Below, piece by piece: positions 40,030-49,821 of a DNA stretch of 64,000 bases (its first letter is position 1; each line of letters opens with the position of its first letter). Under the pieces are notes generated by a model. The model saw only the letters and a list, made by a program, of their open reading frames with translations. It did no database searches and was not told the origin of the DNA. Position numbers and translations under genes: made by a program. The DNA comes from Allobosea sp. (GTDB lineage Bacteria; Pseudomonadota; Alphaproteobacteria; Rhizobiales; Kaistiaceae): NCBI GenBank assembly GCA_017307955.1, contig JAFKFV010000012.1, positions 1-64,000 of the forward strand, given 5' to 3'.

Positions 40030-41199
40030 CTAGGCGCGGCCCGCGAGCGCCACCAGCAGCAGCGTCGCCAGCCCGGTGATGAGCGTGCCGCCGAGCGCCA
40101 GCGGCCAGAGACCGAGCGCGATGAACGGCGCCATGATCGCGGTTCCGGCCGCGGCGGTGGCGAGGATGCCGGCAACGACCAGCGCGGCGCCGCGTGAATG
40201 GTCGCCTTCCGCCGCCATGATCGCCGCGTGGAAGCCGAGCGGCCCGCGGATGCCGAAGCCGAAATTGACGAAAGTCCAGATCGCGACGACGACGACGAGA
40301 TTTGTTCCGCCTGCTGCCGCATAGACCAGCATCGCCAGGAAGGCGGCGGCCAGCAGCGTCGTCCCGGCGAGGATCACCCGTTCGGCGCCGAAGCGCCGTG
40401 CGAGGCGGCTGGACATGTTGGCGCCGACGATGAAGCAGGCGATGCCGGCCACCTGCAGGATGACGAATTCGCGGATGCCGAGGCCGAGCGGTCCCGTGAT
40501 CACGGCCGGTGCGCCGAAGACGAAGACCAGCAGGCCCCCGAGCGCGAAGGCCTGGCTGAGCGCGTAGCGCAGGAAGCGGCGGCTCGCGAGGATCGTCCAA
40601 TAGGTCTTGTGCCGCTCCAGCGCCACTTCCCGGCCCGGTAGCCTGTGCGACAGCGCCGCCAGGGTCAGCGTCAGCACGAGGCCGAGCCCGCCAAGGACGA
40701 TGAACGAGACCGGCCAGCCGCCGAACGACAGGAGCCAGGCGCCGGCGATCGGCGCAAGCGCCGGGGCGAGCGCCTCGATCGAGCCGAGCCGGCCGATGGC
40801 GGCGGCGGCCCTGTCCTCCGCGAACAGGCCCTTGATGAAGCCCGGCGCGAAAACGGCCGGCCCGGCGCCGAACGCGCCCTGTGCGAGGCGGAGCGCGATG
40901 AGCCATTCCATCGACGGCGCGAAGATCGCGGCGATGGAGGCCAGCGCGAAGAGGCCGAGGGACCAGATCAGCAGGCGGCGCGGGTCGTGGCGCGCGCCCA
41001 GTTCGCCGAAGGCGAGCAGCCCGACCAGCGTGCCGAGCGCATAGGCGGCCAGCACCATCTGCGCCCGCTCGATCGAGCTTGCGAAGGCCTGCGGCAGGCT
41101 GGGAACGGCCGGCAGCACGAGATCGGTTCCGGCGATGCCGAGCAGCGTCGTCGCCGCCACGAGCGCGAACAGCGCGTGAGCGTTGAGGGACCGCGTCAT
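40030..41199 (-). CDS. MFS transporter, Bcr/CflA-type drug efflux
   Basis: A 389-residue MFS protein of 12 predicted segments. The first segment holds GIAGTDLVLPAVPSLPQAF, a hallmark of Bcr/CflA family multidrug exporters, and motif A reads GELGARHDPRRLL. The AAGGAGG ribosome binding site fixes the start at 41199. It probably exports small drug-like molecules by proton antiport; the substrate is unknown. It stands alone between the YrdC-like gene and the 3-hydroxybutyryl-CoA dehydrogenase gene, all on the minus strand. Confidence 0.85.
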   Translation of the reverse strand: MTRSLNAHALFALVAATTLLGIAGTDLVLPAVPSLPQAFASSIERAQMVLAAYALGTLVGLLAFGELGARHDPRRLLIWSLGLFALASIAAIFAPSMEWLIALRLAQGAFGAGPAVFAPGFIKGLFAEDRAAAAIGRLGSIEALAPALAPIAGAWLLSFGGWPVSFIVLGGLGLVLTLTLAALSHRLPGREVALERHKTYWTILASRRFLRYALSQAFALGGLLVFVFGAPAVITGPLGLGIREFVILQVAGIACFIVGANMSSRLARRFGAERVILAGTTLLAAAFLAMLVYAAAGGTNLVVVVAIWTFVNFGFGIRGPLGFHAAIMAAEGDHSRGAALVVAGILATAAAGTAIMAPFIALGLWPLALGGTLITGLATLLLVALAGRA

Positions 41200-41255
41200 G
41201 GCGGACCTCCTTGGAGCCTGGAAGATGGATGAGGTGGGGGCTGGCGCCCCGCTTG

Positions 41256-42137
41256 CTACCGCGTGGGGACGGGCGTCTCGCCGCGATAGTCGTAGAAGCC
41301 GCGATTGGTCTTGCGACCGAGCCAACCGGCTTCGACATATTTCACGAGCAAGGGACACGGTCGATACTTGGAATCGGCCAGGCCTTCATAGAGCACCTGC
41401 ATGATGGAGAGGCAGGTGTCGAGACCGATGAAATCGGCCAGCTGCAGCGGACCCATCGGGTGGTTGGCGCCGAGCTTCATCGCCGTGTCGATGGCATCGA
41501 CCGAGCCGACGCCCTCATAGAGGACGTAAATCGCCTCGTTGATCATCGGCAGCAGGATGCGGTTGACCATGAAGCCGGGAAAATCCTCGGCGACGGCCAC
41601 CGTCTTGCCGAGCCGGGCGACATAGGCCTTGGCGGCCTCGAAGGTCTCGTCCTCGGTGGCGATGCCGCGGATCAGCTCGACGAGCTGCATCACCGGCACC
41701 GGGTTCATGAAATGGATGCCGATGAAGCGCTCCGGCCGATCGGAGGCCGAGGCGAGGCGGGTGATCGAGATCGACGAGGTGTTGGTGGCGAGCATCGCGT
41801 CGGAGCGCAGCACCGGGCAGACGCCGGCGAAGATCTTGCGCTTGACCTGCTCGTCCTCGGTCGCCGCCTCGATCACGAGATCGCAGCTGCCGAGCGCGTC
41901 CACCGATGGCGCGGCTGTGACGCGCGCCAGCGCGGCCTTGCGGTCTTCCTCGGTGATGCGGCCGGAATGGACCTGGCGCGACAGGTTGCCGTCGATGGTG
42001 GCGAGGCCCTTGCGGACCCGCTCCTCGGCGATGTCGTGCAGCACGACGTCGAAGCCGGCGAGCGCGCTGACATGGGCAATGCCATTGCCCATCTGCCCGG
42101 CGCCGATCACCCCAACCTTCGAAATCGCCTCAGCCAT
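41256..42137 (-). CDS. 3-hydroxybutyryl-CoA dehydrogenase
   Basis: A 293-residue enzyme. The N-terminal NAD-binding motif is VGVIGAGQMGNGIAH, the catalytic His-containing HFMNPVPVMQLVE region is intact, and PGFMVNRILLPMINEA starts the C-terminal dimer domain. It interconverts 3-hydroxybutyryl-CoA and acetoacetyl-CoA in butyrate/PHB metabolism or beta-oxidation. It lies 93 bases downstream of etfA, and with etfB the three form a set found in many Hyphomicrobiales, where ETF takes electrons from acyl-CoA dehydrogenases. Confidence 0.92.
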   Translation of the reverse strand: MAEAISKVGVIGAGQMGNGIAHVSALAGFDVVLHDIAEERVRKGLATIDGNLSRQVHSGRITEEDRKAALARVTAAPSVDALGSCDLVIEAATEDEQVKRKIFAGVCPVLRSDAMLATNTSSISITRLASASDRPERFIGIHFMNPVPVMQLVELIRGIATEDETFEAAKAYVARLGKTVAVAEDFPGFMVNRILLPMINEAIYVLYEGVGSVDAIDTAMKLGANHPMGPLQLADFIGLDTCLSIMQVLYEGLADSKYRPCPLLVKYVEAGWLGRKTNRGFYDYRGETPVPTR

Positions 42138-42230
42138 TGTCCTGCGCCGCCCGTTGCCTGCCTGCACCTGCCCTTGACCGGCGAGCTTAGTCGAAAGCGG
42201 CTGCTCAGTCCAAGGCCAAGGGCTGGAACA

Positions 42231-43169
42231 TCAGTCGTCCAGCGCCTTCACGAGCGCGGGCACCGCCGTGAACAGATCCTCGACGAGGCCGTAGTCGGCA
42301 ACCTGGAAGATCGGTGCCTCGGCATCCTTGTTGATCGCCACGATGACCTTCGAATCCTTCATGCCGGCGAGATGCTGGATGGCGCCGGAAATGCCCACCG
42401 CGACATAGAGATCGGGCGCGACCACCTTGCCCGTCTGGCCAACCTGCAGGTCGTTACCGGCAAAGCCCGCGTCGACGGCGGCGCGCGAGGCGCCGATCGC
42501 CGCGTTGAGGCGGTCGGCGAGCGGCGCGATCACGGTCTCGAAGCTCTCGAACGAGCCGAGCGCGCGGCCGCCCGAGACGACGATGCGCGCGCCGGCGAGT
42601 TCCGGGCGGGCCGATGTCGTCAGCGCTTCGCCGACAAAGGTCGAGAGCGGCGGCGTCGGCGCCACGCCGATCGCCTCGATCGGCGCCGCGGCAGAGCCCT
42701 CGGCGGTCGGCGGGAAGGCGGCGGTGCGCACCGTCAGCACGCGGACGCCGTCGCGCGACTGCACGGTCTCGATCGCGTTGCCGGCATAGATCGGCCGCTC
42801 GAAGGTATCGGGGCCGAGAACGGCCGTCACTTCCGAGACCTGCATCACGTCGAGCAGCGCGGCGATGCGCGGCAGGAGATTCTTGCCGGCGGCGGTCGCC
42901 GGCGCGACGATGGCATCATAATCGGCGGCGATCGAAATCACGAGCTCGGCGAGCGGCTCGGCGAGGCGATGCGCGAGCGCGGCATCGTCGGCGAGGCGCA
43001 CGCGCGCGACGCCCTCGAGCCGGCTGGCGGCCTCGGCCGCGGCGCGGTCGCCGCTGCCGGCGACGAGGATGTCGACGGGGCTGCCGAGCTTCACGGCGGC
43101 GGTGAGCGCCTTGGCGGTCGCCTCGTTGAGGCCGGATGCGTCGATCTCGGCGATGAGCAGCGTGCGCAT
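42231..43169 (-). CDS. etfA: Electron transfer flavoprotein alpha subunit
   Basis: A 312-residue ETF alpha subunit. The C-terminal FAD-binding domain is clear: [45 protein letters not shown] and [15 protein letters not shown]. Together with EtfB it holds one FAD and one AMP, and moves electrons from acyl-CoA dehydrogenases to ETF-quinone oxidoreductase. The ATG at 43169 overlaps the etfB stop; a GTG just before it is possible. Confidence 0.95.
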   Translation of the reverse strand: MRTLLIAEIDASGLNEATAKALTAAVKLGSPVDILVAGSGDRAAAEAASRLEGVARVRLADDAALAHRLAEPLAELVISIAADYDAIVAPATAAGKNLLPRIAALLDVMQVSEVTAVLGPDTFERPIYAGNAIETVQSRDGVRVLTVRTAAFPPTAEGSAAAPIEAIGVAPTPPLSTFVGEALTTSARPELAGARIVVSGGRALGSFESFETVIAPLADRLNAAIGASRAAVDAGFAGNDLQVGQTGKVVAPDLYVAVGISGAIQHLAGMKDSKVIVAINKDAEAPIFQVADYGLVEDLFTAVPALVKALDD

Positions 43170-43918
43170 CACAGCACTCCCGTTTCCCTGAGCTTCGCCA
43201 CCAGATCAGCGGCCGAGGCGACCTTCACGCCGCCGGCGCGGCGCGGCGGCTCCGCGACCTTCAGCACCTGGAGGCGCGGCGCGATGTCGACGCCGAGCGC
43301 TTCCGGCGTCGTCTCGTCGAGCGGCTTCTTCTTTGCCTTCATGATGTTGGGCAGCGAGGCGTAGCGCGGCTCGTTGAGGCGCAGATCGGTGGTGATCACC
43401 GCCGGCAGCGCGAGCCGCAGCGTTTCGGTGCCGCCATCGACCTCGCGGGCGACGGTGACGGCATCGGCTTCGAGATCGATCTTCGAGGCGAAGGTTGCCT
43501 GCGGCCAGCCCATCAGCGCGGCCAGCATTTGGCCGGTCTGGTTGCTGTCGTCGTCGATCGCCTGCTTGCCGAGGATCACGAGGCCGGGCGCCTCGGTTCC
43601 GATCACCGCCTTCAAGAGCTTGGCGACGGCCAGCGGTTCGACGCGCGGCGCGTCGGTCTTCACCAGGATGCCGCGATCGGCGCCCATCGCGAGGCCGGTC
43701 CTCAGCGTCTCGGCGGATTTCTCCGAGCCGATGGAGACGACGACGACCTCGCTGGCCTGGCCGGCCTCTTTCAGCCGCAGCGCCGCCTCGACGGCGATCT
43801 CGCAGAAGGGGTTCATCGCCATCTTCACATTGGCGAGATCGATGCCGGTGCCGTCCGCATTGACGCGGACCTTGACGTTGCGGTCGACCGCCCGCTTGAC
43901 GGGCACGAGAATCTTCAT
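43169..43918 (-). CDS. etfB: Electron transfer flavoprotein beta subunit
   Basis: A 249-residue ETF beta subunit beginning [19 protein letters not shown], with [17 protein letters not shown] and the AMP-binding [15 protein letters not shown]. The recognition loop [20 protein letters not shown] is the segment that docks partner dehydrogenases. Length and order (etfB then etfA) are normal. It is the first gene of the etfBA-hydroxybutyryl-CoA dehydrogenase set; its promoter should lie in the 119-base gap to 44038. Confidence 0.95.
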   Translation of the reverse strand: MKILVPVKRAVDRNVKVRVNADGTGIDLANVKMAMNPFCEIAVEAALRLKEAGQASEVVVVSIGSEKSAETLRTGLAMGADRGILVKTDAPRVEPLAVAKLLKAVIGTEAPGLVILGKQAIDDDSNQTGQMLAALMGWPQATFASKIDLEADAVTVAREVDGGTETLRLALPAVITTDLRLNEPRYASLPNIMKAKKKPLDETTPEALGVDIAPRLQVLKVAEPPRRAGGVKVASAADLVAKLRETGVL

Positions 43919-44037
43919 GGGCGCTTCAATCGATGGGGGTTCGACGACGGCTCGCGACCGCTTCCGGCCGCGATTGGGCGGCGACCGTATCGGCGAGGGG
44001 CGGGCGCGTCAACGCGCCGCCGGCTTCCGGCCGCCGG

Positions 44038-44757
44038 TCAGACCACCGGTTCGGCGGCGATCAGCTCCGGCTCCTCGCGGGCAAGCAGCGGTACGCCGCG
44101 CCGGCGCATCAGGAGGATGAGCACGGCGCCGGTCAGGAGACCGCCGAGATGCGCGGCCCAGGAAATCTCGCCGGGCGGCCCGAACAGGAAATTGTAGAGC
44201 TGCAGCACGATCCAGAAGCCGAGCACCCAGACCGTTCTGAGGCGCAGCGGTATTCGGAACAGAAGCAGGATCCAGATCTTCACGCGCGGATGCAGCAGGA
44301 AATAGGCGGCGATGACGCCGGCCACCGACCCGGAGGCGCCGATCAAGGCGAGATCGGAGCCGGGCGCGACCGCGACATGGGCGAGGCCGCCCCCGATGGC
44401 GCAAAGGATATAGAACAGCAGGAAGCGCCAATGGCCCATGGCGTCCTCGACATTGTCGCCGAAGACCCAGAGGAACAGCATGTTGCCGGCGAGATGCCAG
44501 ATGTCGCCATGCAGGAAGCTGGAGGTGACGAAGGTCGCCCATTCCGGGGCGTGGAAGATGCCCGGTGTTCGGACATGCACGCCCATCAGCGTCGAGGGGA
44601 TGAGCCCGAACGCCATGACCGAGGCCGCCTCGGCCTCGGCGTTGCCGCCGCGCTGGTAGAACATGAAGATCAGCACGTTCAGCACGACGATGCCGCGCGT
44701 GATGAACGGGAAACGGATGAAGCGCAGCGGATTCTGGTCGTGCAGGGGAACGAACAT
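44038..44757 (-). CDS. Rhomboid family intramembrane serine protease
   Basis: A 239-residue membrane protein with six hydrophobic segments. The catalytic pair is Ser142 in GASGSVAG and His203 in AAHLGG, and HxxGN in the second segment (HLAGNMLFLWVFGD) is also typical. Rhomboids cut transmembrane segments of other proteins; the substrate here is unknown. The start at 44757 gives the short N-terminus usual for bacterial rhomboids. It lies 22 bases after the cobalamin adenosyltransferase gene on the same strand. Confidence 0.88.
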   Translation of the reverse strand: MFVPLHDQNPLRFIRFPFITRGIVVLNVLIFMFYQRGGNAEAEAASVMAFGLIPSTLMGVHVRTPGIFHAPEWATFVTSSFLHGDIWHLAGNMLFLWVFGDNVEDAMGHWRFLLFYILCAIGGGLAHVAVAPGSDLALIGASGSVAGVIAAYFLLHPRVKIWILLLFRIPLRLRTVWVLGFWIVLQLYNFLFGPPGEISWAAHLGGLLTGAVLILLMRRRGVPLLAREEPELIAAEPVV

Positions 44758-44779
44758 CGGGCGCCGGGGGCTCGGGGGA

Positions 44780-45352
44780 CTAGCGGTTCTGGCCAGGCAC
44801 CCAGAGAACGTCGCCTGTTCCCCGATCATTCACGAATCGGGCCGCGACGAAAAGAAAATCCGACAGCCGATTGATGTAGCGCAATGCGGACGGATTGACG
44901 CGCTCCCGCTCCGCGAGCGCCACCATGCCGCGCTCGGCGCGCCTCGCGACGGTCCGCGCGACATGCAGCGAGGCCGCCGCCCGCGATCCGCCCGGCAAAA
45001 CGAAGGAGCGCAGCGGCGAGAGGTCGGCGTTCAGTTCGTCGATATCGCCTTCGATTCGCTCGACTTCCCGCTCGACGACCCTCAGCGCATCGCGACCTTC
45101 CTTCAGAGTCTCCTCGGGCGTCGCGAGATCGGCGCCGAGATCGAAGAGATCGTTCTGGATCCGGCCGAGCATCGCGTCGACGACCGGCTCCTCGAAGAGA
45201 TCGCAGCGGGCGACGCCGATGAGCGCATTCACCTCGTCGATGGTGCCGATGCATTCGAAGCGGAGATCAGCTTTCGAGCGCCGTTCGCCGGTCACGAGGC
45301 CGCTGGTGCCGTCGTCGCCGGTGCGGGTGTAGATGCGGTTGAGCGCGACCAT
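44780..45352 (-). CDS. Cob(I)yrinic acid a,c-diamide adenosyltransferase (PduO type)
   Basis: A 190-residue PduO-type ATP:cob(I)alamin adenosyltransferase. Diagnostic parts are the N-terminal RIYTRTGDDGTSGL, the FVLPGGSRAAASLHVARTVARRAER core and the C-terminal RYINRLSDFLFVAARF. It adds the 5-deoxyadenosyl group to corrinoids, needed for adenosylcobalamin enzymes. The start is the ATG at 45352, ten bases after the stop of a tiny membrane-protein gene on the same strand, a pairing common in this order. Confidence 0.92.
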   Translation of the reverse strand: MVALNRIYTRTGDDGTSGLVTGERRSKADLRFECIGTIDEVNALIGVARCDLFEEPVVDAMLGRIQNDLFDLGADLATPEETLKEGRDALRVVEREVERIEGDIDELNADLSPLRSFVLPGGSRAAASLHVARTVARRAERGMVALAERERVNPSALRYINRLSDFLFVAARFVNDRGTGDVLWVPGQNR

Positions 45353-45362
45353 GATGTCTCCG

Positions 45363-45554
45363 TCAGCGCGACGCGAAATAGAGCGTCGCCATCATGATGA
45401 CGATCGCGACGAACTGCAGGATGACGCGCCAGCGCATCAATTGCTGCGAGCGCTCGGCGGAGCCGCCGCGCATCATGTTGAAGAGGCCGAGGAGAAGCAC
45501 GATGGCGACCGCGGCGAGCGCGATCGGCACGAGATAGTGGAGAAAGCTGTTCAT
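45363..45554 (-). CDS. Small twin-transmembrane (HIG1-like) protein
   Basis: A 63-residue protein made of two transmembrane helices (about 6-26 and 44-61) joined by a short polar loop, GGSAERSQQLMRWR. The RxxQ-type loop and size match the HIG1/twin-transmembrane group, which in mitochondria is linked to respiratory complexes. The bacterial role is not established. It is the first gene of a unit with the adenosyltransferase and rhomboid genes. Confidence 0.8.
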   Translation of the reverse strand: MNSFLHYLVPIALAAVAIVLLLGLFNMMRGGSAERSQQLMRWRVILQFVAIVIMMATLYFASR

Positions 45555-45630
45555 CGAGGCACCGTTGGTCGCCGGGCTCCGGACCGTTTCGGCCGGATCA
45601 GCCCGTTCGGACCCGACAGCGCCCGACCGA

Positions 45631-46110
45631 TCAGTTCAGGATCACGATGGCGAGGTTGAGCAGCGAGGCGAATCCGACCCACAGAAGGTAGGGGACCAGA
45701 AGGCCCGCGGCCAGCCTGTCGATGCGGCCGAATGCGGCGATGGTCGCGATGATCGCGCCGGCCAGCGCGACGATCACGACGAGGCCGCCGAGCGGCGAAT
45801 GCAGCCCGAAGAAGACGACCGACCAGGCGGCGTTGAGGACGAGCTGGACCCCGTAGATCGCCCCCGCCTGCCGGCGCTCGCCGCCTTCCGAGCGGCCGAG
45901 CACCCGCCACAGCGCGACGGCCATCATCGCATAGAGAATGGTCCAGACCGGGCCGAACAGCCAGTTCGGCGGGTTGAAGGCCGGCTTGGTCAGCCCCGCA
46001 TACCAGGTCGGGATCGATGGCAGCGTCGCCGCCGAGCCGATCGCGGCCGCCGCGAGGGTCACGAGCAGGCAGACGATAAGGGTCACGATGGACGCGCCGC
46101 CGCGGTGCAT
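45631..46110 (-). CDS. TspO/MBR family protein
   Basis: A 159-residue five-helix membrane protein. The family signature is PSIPTWYAGLTKPAFNPPNW followed by LFGPVWTILYAMMAVALW, and a second tryptophan-rich part (LNAAWSVVFFGLHSP) is present. TspO binds tetrapyrroles and regulates photosynthesis or stress genes in alphaproteobacteria. GGGAGG six bases before the ATG at 46110 selects that start over longer versions. Confidence 0.9.
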   Translation of the reverse strand: MHRGGASIVTLIVCLLVTLAAAAIGSAATLPSIPTWYAGLTKPAFNPPNWLFGPVWTILYAMMAVALWRVLGRSEGGERRQAGAIYGVQLVLNAAWSVVFFGLHSPLGGLVVIVALAGAIIATIAAFGRIDRLAAGLLVPYLLWVGFASLLNLAIVILN

Positions 46111-46233
46111 GGAGGCCTCCCGTGTCATGGACGACCCCATGGTCGCGCTGCCGGGGCCGGTGGAAAGAGATGACATGGGCTGCTCGCGGCTGAACACAAT
46201 CGCTGGCCAACGTTCCGTGTCATGGCTGGTTCC

Positions 46234-47064
46234 TTACGAATTGCGCGCGATCAGGAGGTCCAGCCAGCGGGCGGGCAAGACGCGCTTCATCAGCGCGGCG
46301 AGCACCGTCAGCGTGGTGACGCGATAGCGCAGCTTCGGCCGCCGGCTTTCGAGCGCATCGATCAGGGCCGCTGTCACCGCTTCGGGGCCGCGCTTGAAGC
46401 GGGAAGGTCGCCGCGCACCGGTCAGGCGGGCGAGTTGCGCCTCGTAGCCGGCGCGGTGCGGCGAGGCCTCCATATCGATCGTGGCGCGGAAATTGGCGAG
46501 CGCGTTTTCGGTGAACCGGGTCGCGATCGGCCCCGGCTCGATGAGCACGACATGGATGCCGCTGCTGGCGAGTTCGATCCGCATCGAATCGGCGATACCC
46601 TCGAGCGCGAATTTCGAGCCGACATAGGCGCCGCGATACTTGCCCGCGACGATGCCGAGCACGGAGGAGCAGTGGATGATGCGGCCCCGCCCCGCGCGTC
46701 GCATCGCCGGCAGCAGGGCAGAGGTCAGCGTGTGCCAGCCGAAGAGGTTGACCTCGAACTGCCGCCTGAGCACGGCGGTCGAGAGATCCTCGACGGCGCC
46801 GACCTGGCCATAGGCGCCGTTGTTGAAGAGGGCGTCGAGCCGCCCCCCGGTCGCCTCCAGCACTGAGCTGGCAGCGGCCAGCACCGAGGCCTCGTCTTCA
46901 TAGTCGAGGTAAACCGCTTCGATGCCGGCGGCGCGCAGCCGCGCCAGGTCCTCGTCCTTGCGCGCTGTCGCAAAGACGCGCCAGCCGCGCGCCTTCAGCG
47001 CCAGCGCGGCATGTTCGCCGATGCCGGATGAAGCGCCGGTGATGAGGATCGATCGCTCGGTCAT
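46234..47064 (-). CDS. SDR family oxidoreductase
   Basis: A 276-residue SDR with intact TGASSGIG at residues 9-16, NNGAYGQ (NNAG variant), an HCSSVLG serine and the YVGSK catalytic pair. The C-terminal 70 residues beyond the core (RFKRGPEAVTAALIDALESR) are typical of DltE/retinol-dehydrogenase-like SDRs that act on lipophilic substrates. The substrate is unknown. It is a single gene on the minus strand. Confidence 0.87.
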   Translation of the reverse strand: MTERSILITGASSGIGEHAALALKARGWRVFATARKDEDLARLRAAGIEAVYLDYEDEASVLAAASSVLEATGGRLDALFNNGAYGQVGAVEDLSTAVLRRQFEVNLFGWHTLTSALLPAMRRAGRGRIIHCSSVLGIVAGKYRGAYVGSKFALEGIADSMRIELASSGIHVVLIEPGPIATRFTENALANFRATIDMEASPHRAGYEAQLARLTGARRPSRFKRGPEAVTAALIDALESRRPKLRYRVTTLTVLAALMKRVLPARWLDLLIARNS

Positions 47065-47105
47065 CGCGCGAGGCTACAGCAGGCGCATGCCTGCGGCCAT
47101 GCGGC

Positions 47106-48332
47106 TCACTCGCAGATGCGCCCGTCGCCGTCGCGGCCGCGGCGGATCATGTCGAGATGGAGATTGTCCTCATGCGTCGCGTCGGTGCCGGGACCGAGTA
47201 CGGTCGTGAAGCGCGCGCAGGCCGCCTTGCGCACGGCATCGAGAAAGGCCTTGTCCGCATCGGTCCGCTTGCCGTCATCGGCGATGGTGATCATCCGCGC
47301 GGCAATGGTGTAGCCGCCGATATCGATCGCGTTCATGAAGGAATGCTCCGACATGCGCGCGCCCGGCACATGGTTGCGCGTGCGGCAGACATAGGAGCCG
47401 GCAATGGAAAGCCGCGTCAGCGGCGCGCCATAGGTGGATTTGGCGGCGGGCTGGATATCCTCGTCGACCCAGCGGGCAAGGGCGCTCGCCACGGCGCAGT
47501 CGACCGTCGCCGCCGGCTCGATCGTGACGGCGCCGCCCGAGAGCGCCGTGACGCGATAGGGATCGGCGGCGCCGCATTCGCCTTCGAAGAAAGCGGGCTG
47601 CGCCTCCGAGACGATGCCGAGGGCCGCCATGCCGGCCTTGCAGGCAGCGAGTTCCTCGGGCGTCGGCACGACGCGGGGCGGTTCGACCTCGGCCCCCGGC
47701 TCCGCTGGAGCGGGCGCCGTGAGGGCCGGCTCGGCCGGGGCGGCAGGTGAGGGCGGTGCGGGTGGGGCAGGTGTCACCGTCGGCCCGAGCGCGCCGGCCG
47801 GACCGGGCGCCGCCGGCAAGGCCGGGGCCGTCTCCTCGACATGCGGCGGCGCCGGTTCGACGATGGGCCCGACCGAGAGTGGCGGCGGTGCTTCGGCGGC
47901 GGGCTCTGCCGATCCGGACTCCGTCGTATCCGACTTGGCGGCGGCAGGGGCCCCGGGAACGTCCTGGGGAGGCGGCGGCGTTTCAACCGGCTCCGGCGCG
48001 GGCGGCGGCAGCGGCGGCGCTTCGGGTCCGCGCGGATCGGCTTCGGGTACCGGCGGCGTCGCGTCTGGCTTTTCCGCCGGGGCCGGTGGCGGCAGGGGCG
48101 GCGTCTCAGCGTCGGTCGTTTCCCCGCCGTCCGAGGGCGCGTCCGGCTTTGGCTGCGGCAAGGGCGGCCGGGGCGCCGAAGGCCGGGGCCGCGCCCGATG
48201 CGTCTTCGATGGCGGCGGGATGATCTCCTGCAGGATGTCCTTCACGGACACCGCGAAGACGGGGGACGGTCCGGCTCCGATGAGAATGGCGATCACGGAT
48301 GCCGCGATCGCCGGTCTTGCTTCGAGTGCCAC
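47106..48332 (-). CDS. Extensin-like family protein
   Basis: A 408-residue secreted protein. A signal peptide (about 1-28) is followed by some 200 residues very rich in Pro, Ala and Glu, a flexible linker. An extensin-like C-terminal domain follows (about 230-408: CKAGMAALGI, VDCAVASALARWVDEDIQPA, MSEHSFMNAIDIG, THEDNLHLDM). The His/Asp set in SEHSFMNAID and HLD suggests a metal-dependent peptidase-like or cell-wall-binding fold. The exact function is unproven. The proline-rich region may span the peptidoglycan. Confidence 0.85.
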   Translation of the reverse strand: MALEARPAIAASVIAILIGAGPSPVFAVSVKDILQEIIPPPSKTHRARPRPSAPRPPLPQPKPDAPSDGGETTDAETPPLPPPAPAEKPDATPPVPEADPRGPEAPPLPPPAPEPVETPPPPQDVPGAPAAAKSDTTESGSAEPAAEAPPPLSVGPIVEPAPPHVEETAPALPAAPGPAGALGPTVTPAPPAPPSPAAPAEPALTAPAPAEPGAEVEPPRVVPTPEELAACKAGMAALGIVSEAQPAFFEGECGAADPYRVTALSGGAVTIEPAATVDCAVASALARWVDEDIQPAAKSTYGAPLTRLSIAGSYVCRTRNHVPGARMSEHSFMNAIDIGGYTIAARMITIADDGKRTDADKAFLDAVRKAACARFTTVLGPGTDATHEDNLHLDMIRRGRDGDGRICE

Positions 48333-48390
48333 GCTGCCGCCTCCCCCAACCCTCGTCCAAGGTGAATGCGCGGCGGCAGCGCGGGGTTGC

Positions 48391-49329
48391 CTACCAGTCG
48401 AAGGGATCGGTGGTGAGGCGGCGGCCCACCATCATCGCGTCGCCGACGAGCTGGAGCGGCGAGGTGTCGTAGTCGCTCTCGCGGCGGTCGAGCAGTTCGG
48501 CGAAGCGCTCGTAGATGCGCTCATATTCCTCGCTCGGCTGCTCGACGGTGACATGGCCGTCGACACTGAGCGAGGCGCCGCCGCGGAAGAGGCGCAGCTT
48601 GTGGCCGCCCTTGGTCTCGATCTCGATATGCCACTTCTCGTCGCCCTGCTCGCGCCAGTCGAAATCGGCCGAAAGCGCCGGGGCGTCGGGATCGGTGCCG
48701 GAGAAGGCGACCTTGACGCCGATCGGCGTTTGGCGATTGGCGGGATAGGTGAGCTCGGCGCTCTTCACGAAGGGCGTGAAGGGCAGGATCTTCACGAAGA
48801 TCGACAGTGCATTGATGCCGGGATCGAAGACGCCGAAGCCGCCGGGCTCCCAGACCCAGTCCTGGCCCGGATGCCATTTGCGGACATCCTCGCGCCATTC
48901 GATCCTGAGCGACTTCACGCCGGCTCCGGCGAGAAGCGCCTTGGCCTCGTCGACCGCCGGGTTGAACTGCGAATGCCAGGTCGCGAAGATGATGCGCCCA
49001 CGCTTCCTGGCATGCGCGGCGATGTCGGCCGCCTCGGCCAGCGTCGCGGCGGTCGGCTTCTCGAGCAGGAGGTCCTTGCCGGCGTCGAGCGCCTCGATGG
49101 CGAAGCCGTGCCGGACATCGGGCGGCGTGCAGATCGAGACCGCTTCGAGATCGGGAATGGCGCGGTACATCTCGGCCGGCGTCTTGAAGGTCGGCACGCC
49201 GCGATGGGTCAGCCCGCGCTGGCTGGTCACCGCCACGAGCTCGAAGCTGTCGCTCTTGTCGATCACCGGCAGATGCTGGTCCTGCGCGATCTTGCCGAGC
49301 CCGATGATCGCGATCTTGCGTTTCGTCAT
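48391..49329 (-). CDS. Gfo/Idh/MocA family D-galactose/L-arabinose 1-dehydrogenase-like
   Basis: A 312-residue two-domain oxidoreductase. The Rossmann motif GLGKIAQDQHLPVI and LLEKPTAATLAEAADIA (EKP motif) lead into a C-terminal domain with ATWHSQFNPAVDEAK, WKED-like WREDVRKWHPGQDWVWEPGG and FDPGINALSI. These match L-arabinose/D-galactose 1-dehydrogenases such as Azospirillum AraA, which oxidise the sugar to its 1,4-lactone. The ChvE-type importer 4 kb away takes up the same sugars, which supports the call. Specificity remains inferred. Confidence 0.82.
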   Translation of the reverse strand: MTKRKIAIIGLGKIAQDQHLPVIDKSDSFELVAVTSQRGLTHRGVPTFKTPAEMYRAIPDLEAVSICTPPDVRHGFAIEALDAGKDLLLEKPTAATLAEAADIAAHARKRGRIIFATWHSQFNPAVDEAKALLAGAGVKSLRIEWREDVRKWHPGQDWVWEPGGFGVFDPGINALSIFVKILPFTPFVKSAELTYPANRQTPIGVKVAFSGTDPDAPALSADFDWREQGDEKWHIEIETKGGHKLRLFRGGASLSVDGHVTVEQPSEEYERIYERFAELLDRRESDYDTSPLQLVGDAMMVGRRLTTDPFDW

Positions 49330-49405
49330 ATGTCCTCCGCGCCGCCGAGAGGCGGGCCAATCGAGATGCGGCCAAAGCTAGGCGGAAAGCGCGTTGCGGT
49401 CGAGA

Positions 49406-49660
49406 TCAGGTCGCGCGGTCCGGCCCGCGTTCCACGAGGAAAGCGAGCACCGCCATGCCGTGGCGTTCCTCGCTCGACCGCGACAGCATCAGGTGGCCGT
49501 CCTCGGTGCACAGATGCGGCAGGTCGATCGCGGCCATCGGGTCGGTGGCGAGCACCAGAAGCCGCTCGCCCGGCCGCATGGCGGAAAGGCGCTTCCGCGC
49601 TTTCAGGACCGGCAGCGGGCATTCGAGCCCGATTGCATCCAGCTCCGCATCCGACCGCAC
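49406..49660 (-). CDS. TusA-like sulfurtransferase
   Basis: An 84-residue protein starting with GTG, six bases after an AAAGGG ribosome binding site. The TusA signature GLECPLPVLKARKRL carries the sulfur-accepting Cys14 in a CPxP motif, and the rest (LLVLATDPMAAIDLPHLC) fits the two-layer fold. TusA relays sulfur for tRNA thiolation and cofactor synthesis. The protein also has a second Cys in LPHLC, usual for this branch. It is monocistronic. Confidence 0.88.
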   Translation of the reverse strand: MRSDAELDAIGLECPLPVLKARKRLSAMRPGERLLVLATDPMAAIDLPHLCTEDGHLMLSRSSEERHGMAVLAFLVERGPDRAT

Positions 49661-49821
49661 GTTCGTCCCTTTACGCAAATTTAGCGACGTTCGCCGTCCG
49701 CGCGGTTCAACCCTGTTCGATTCCGGCGCGGCCAACGCTTTCTTAAAGCAGAAAATTATAGGGAATTCAGCGACGGCTTGCCCTCGAGGGGCGGCCGACC
49801 TCGTCGAGGAGCCGCGACCCG

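Noticed and set aside
41211..43364. Plus-strand open frame of about 717 codons over the hydroxybutyryl-CoA dehydrogenase and etfA region
   Set aside because: It spans two well-defined minus-strand enzymes and has no recognisable domain.
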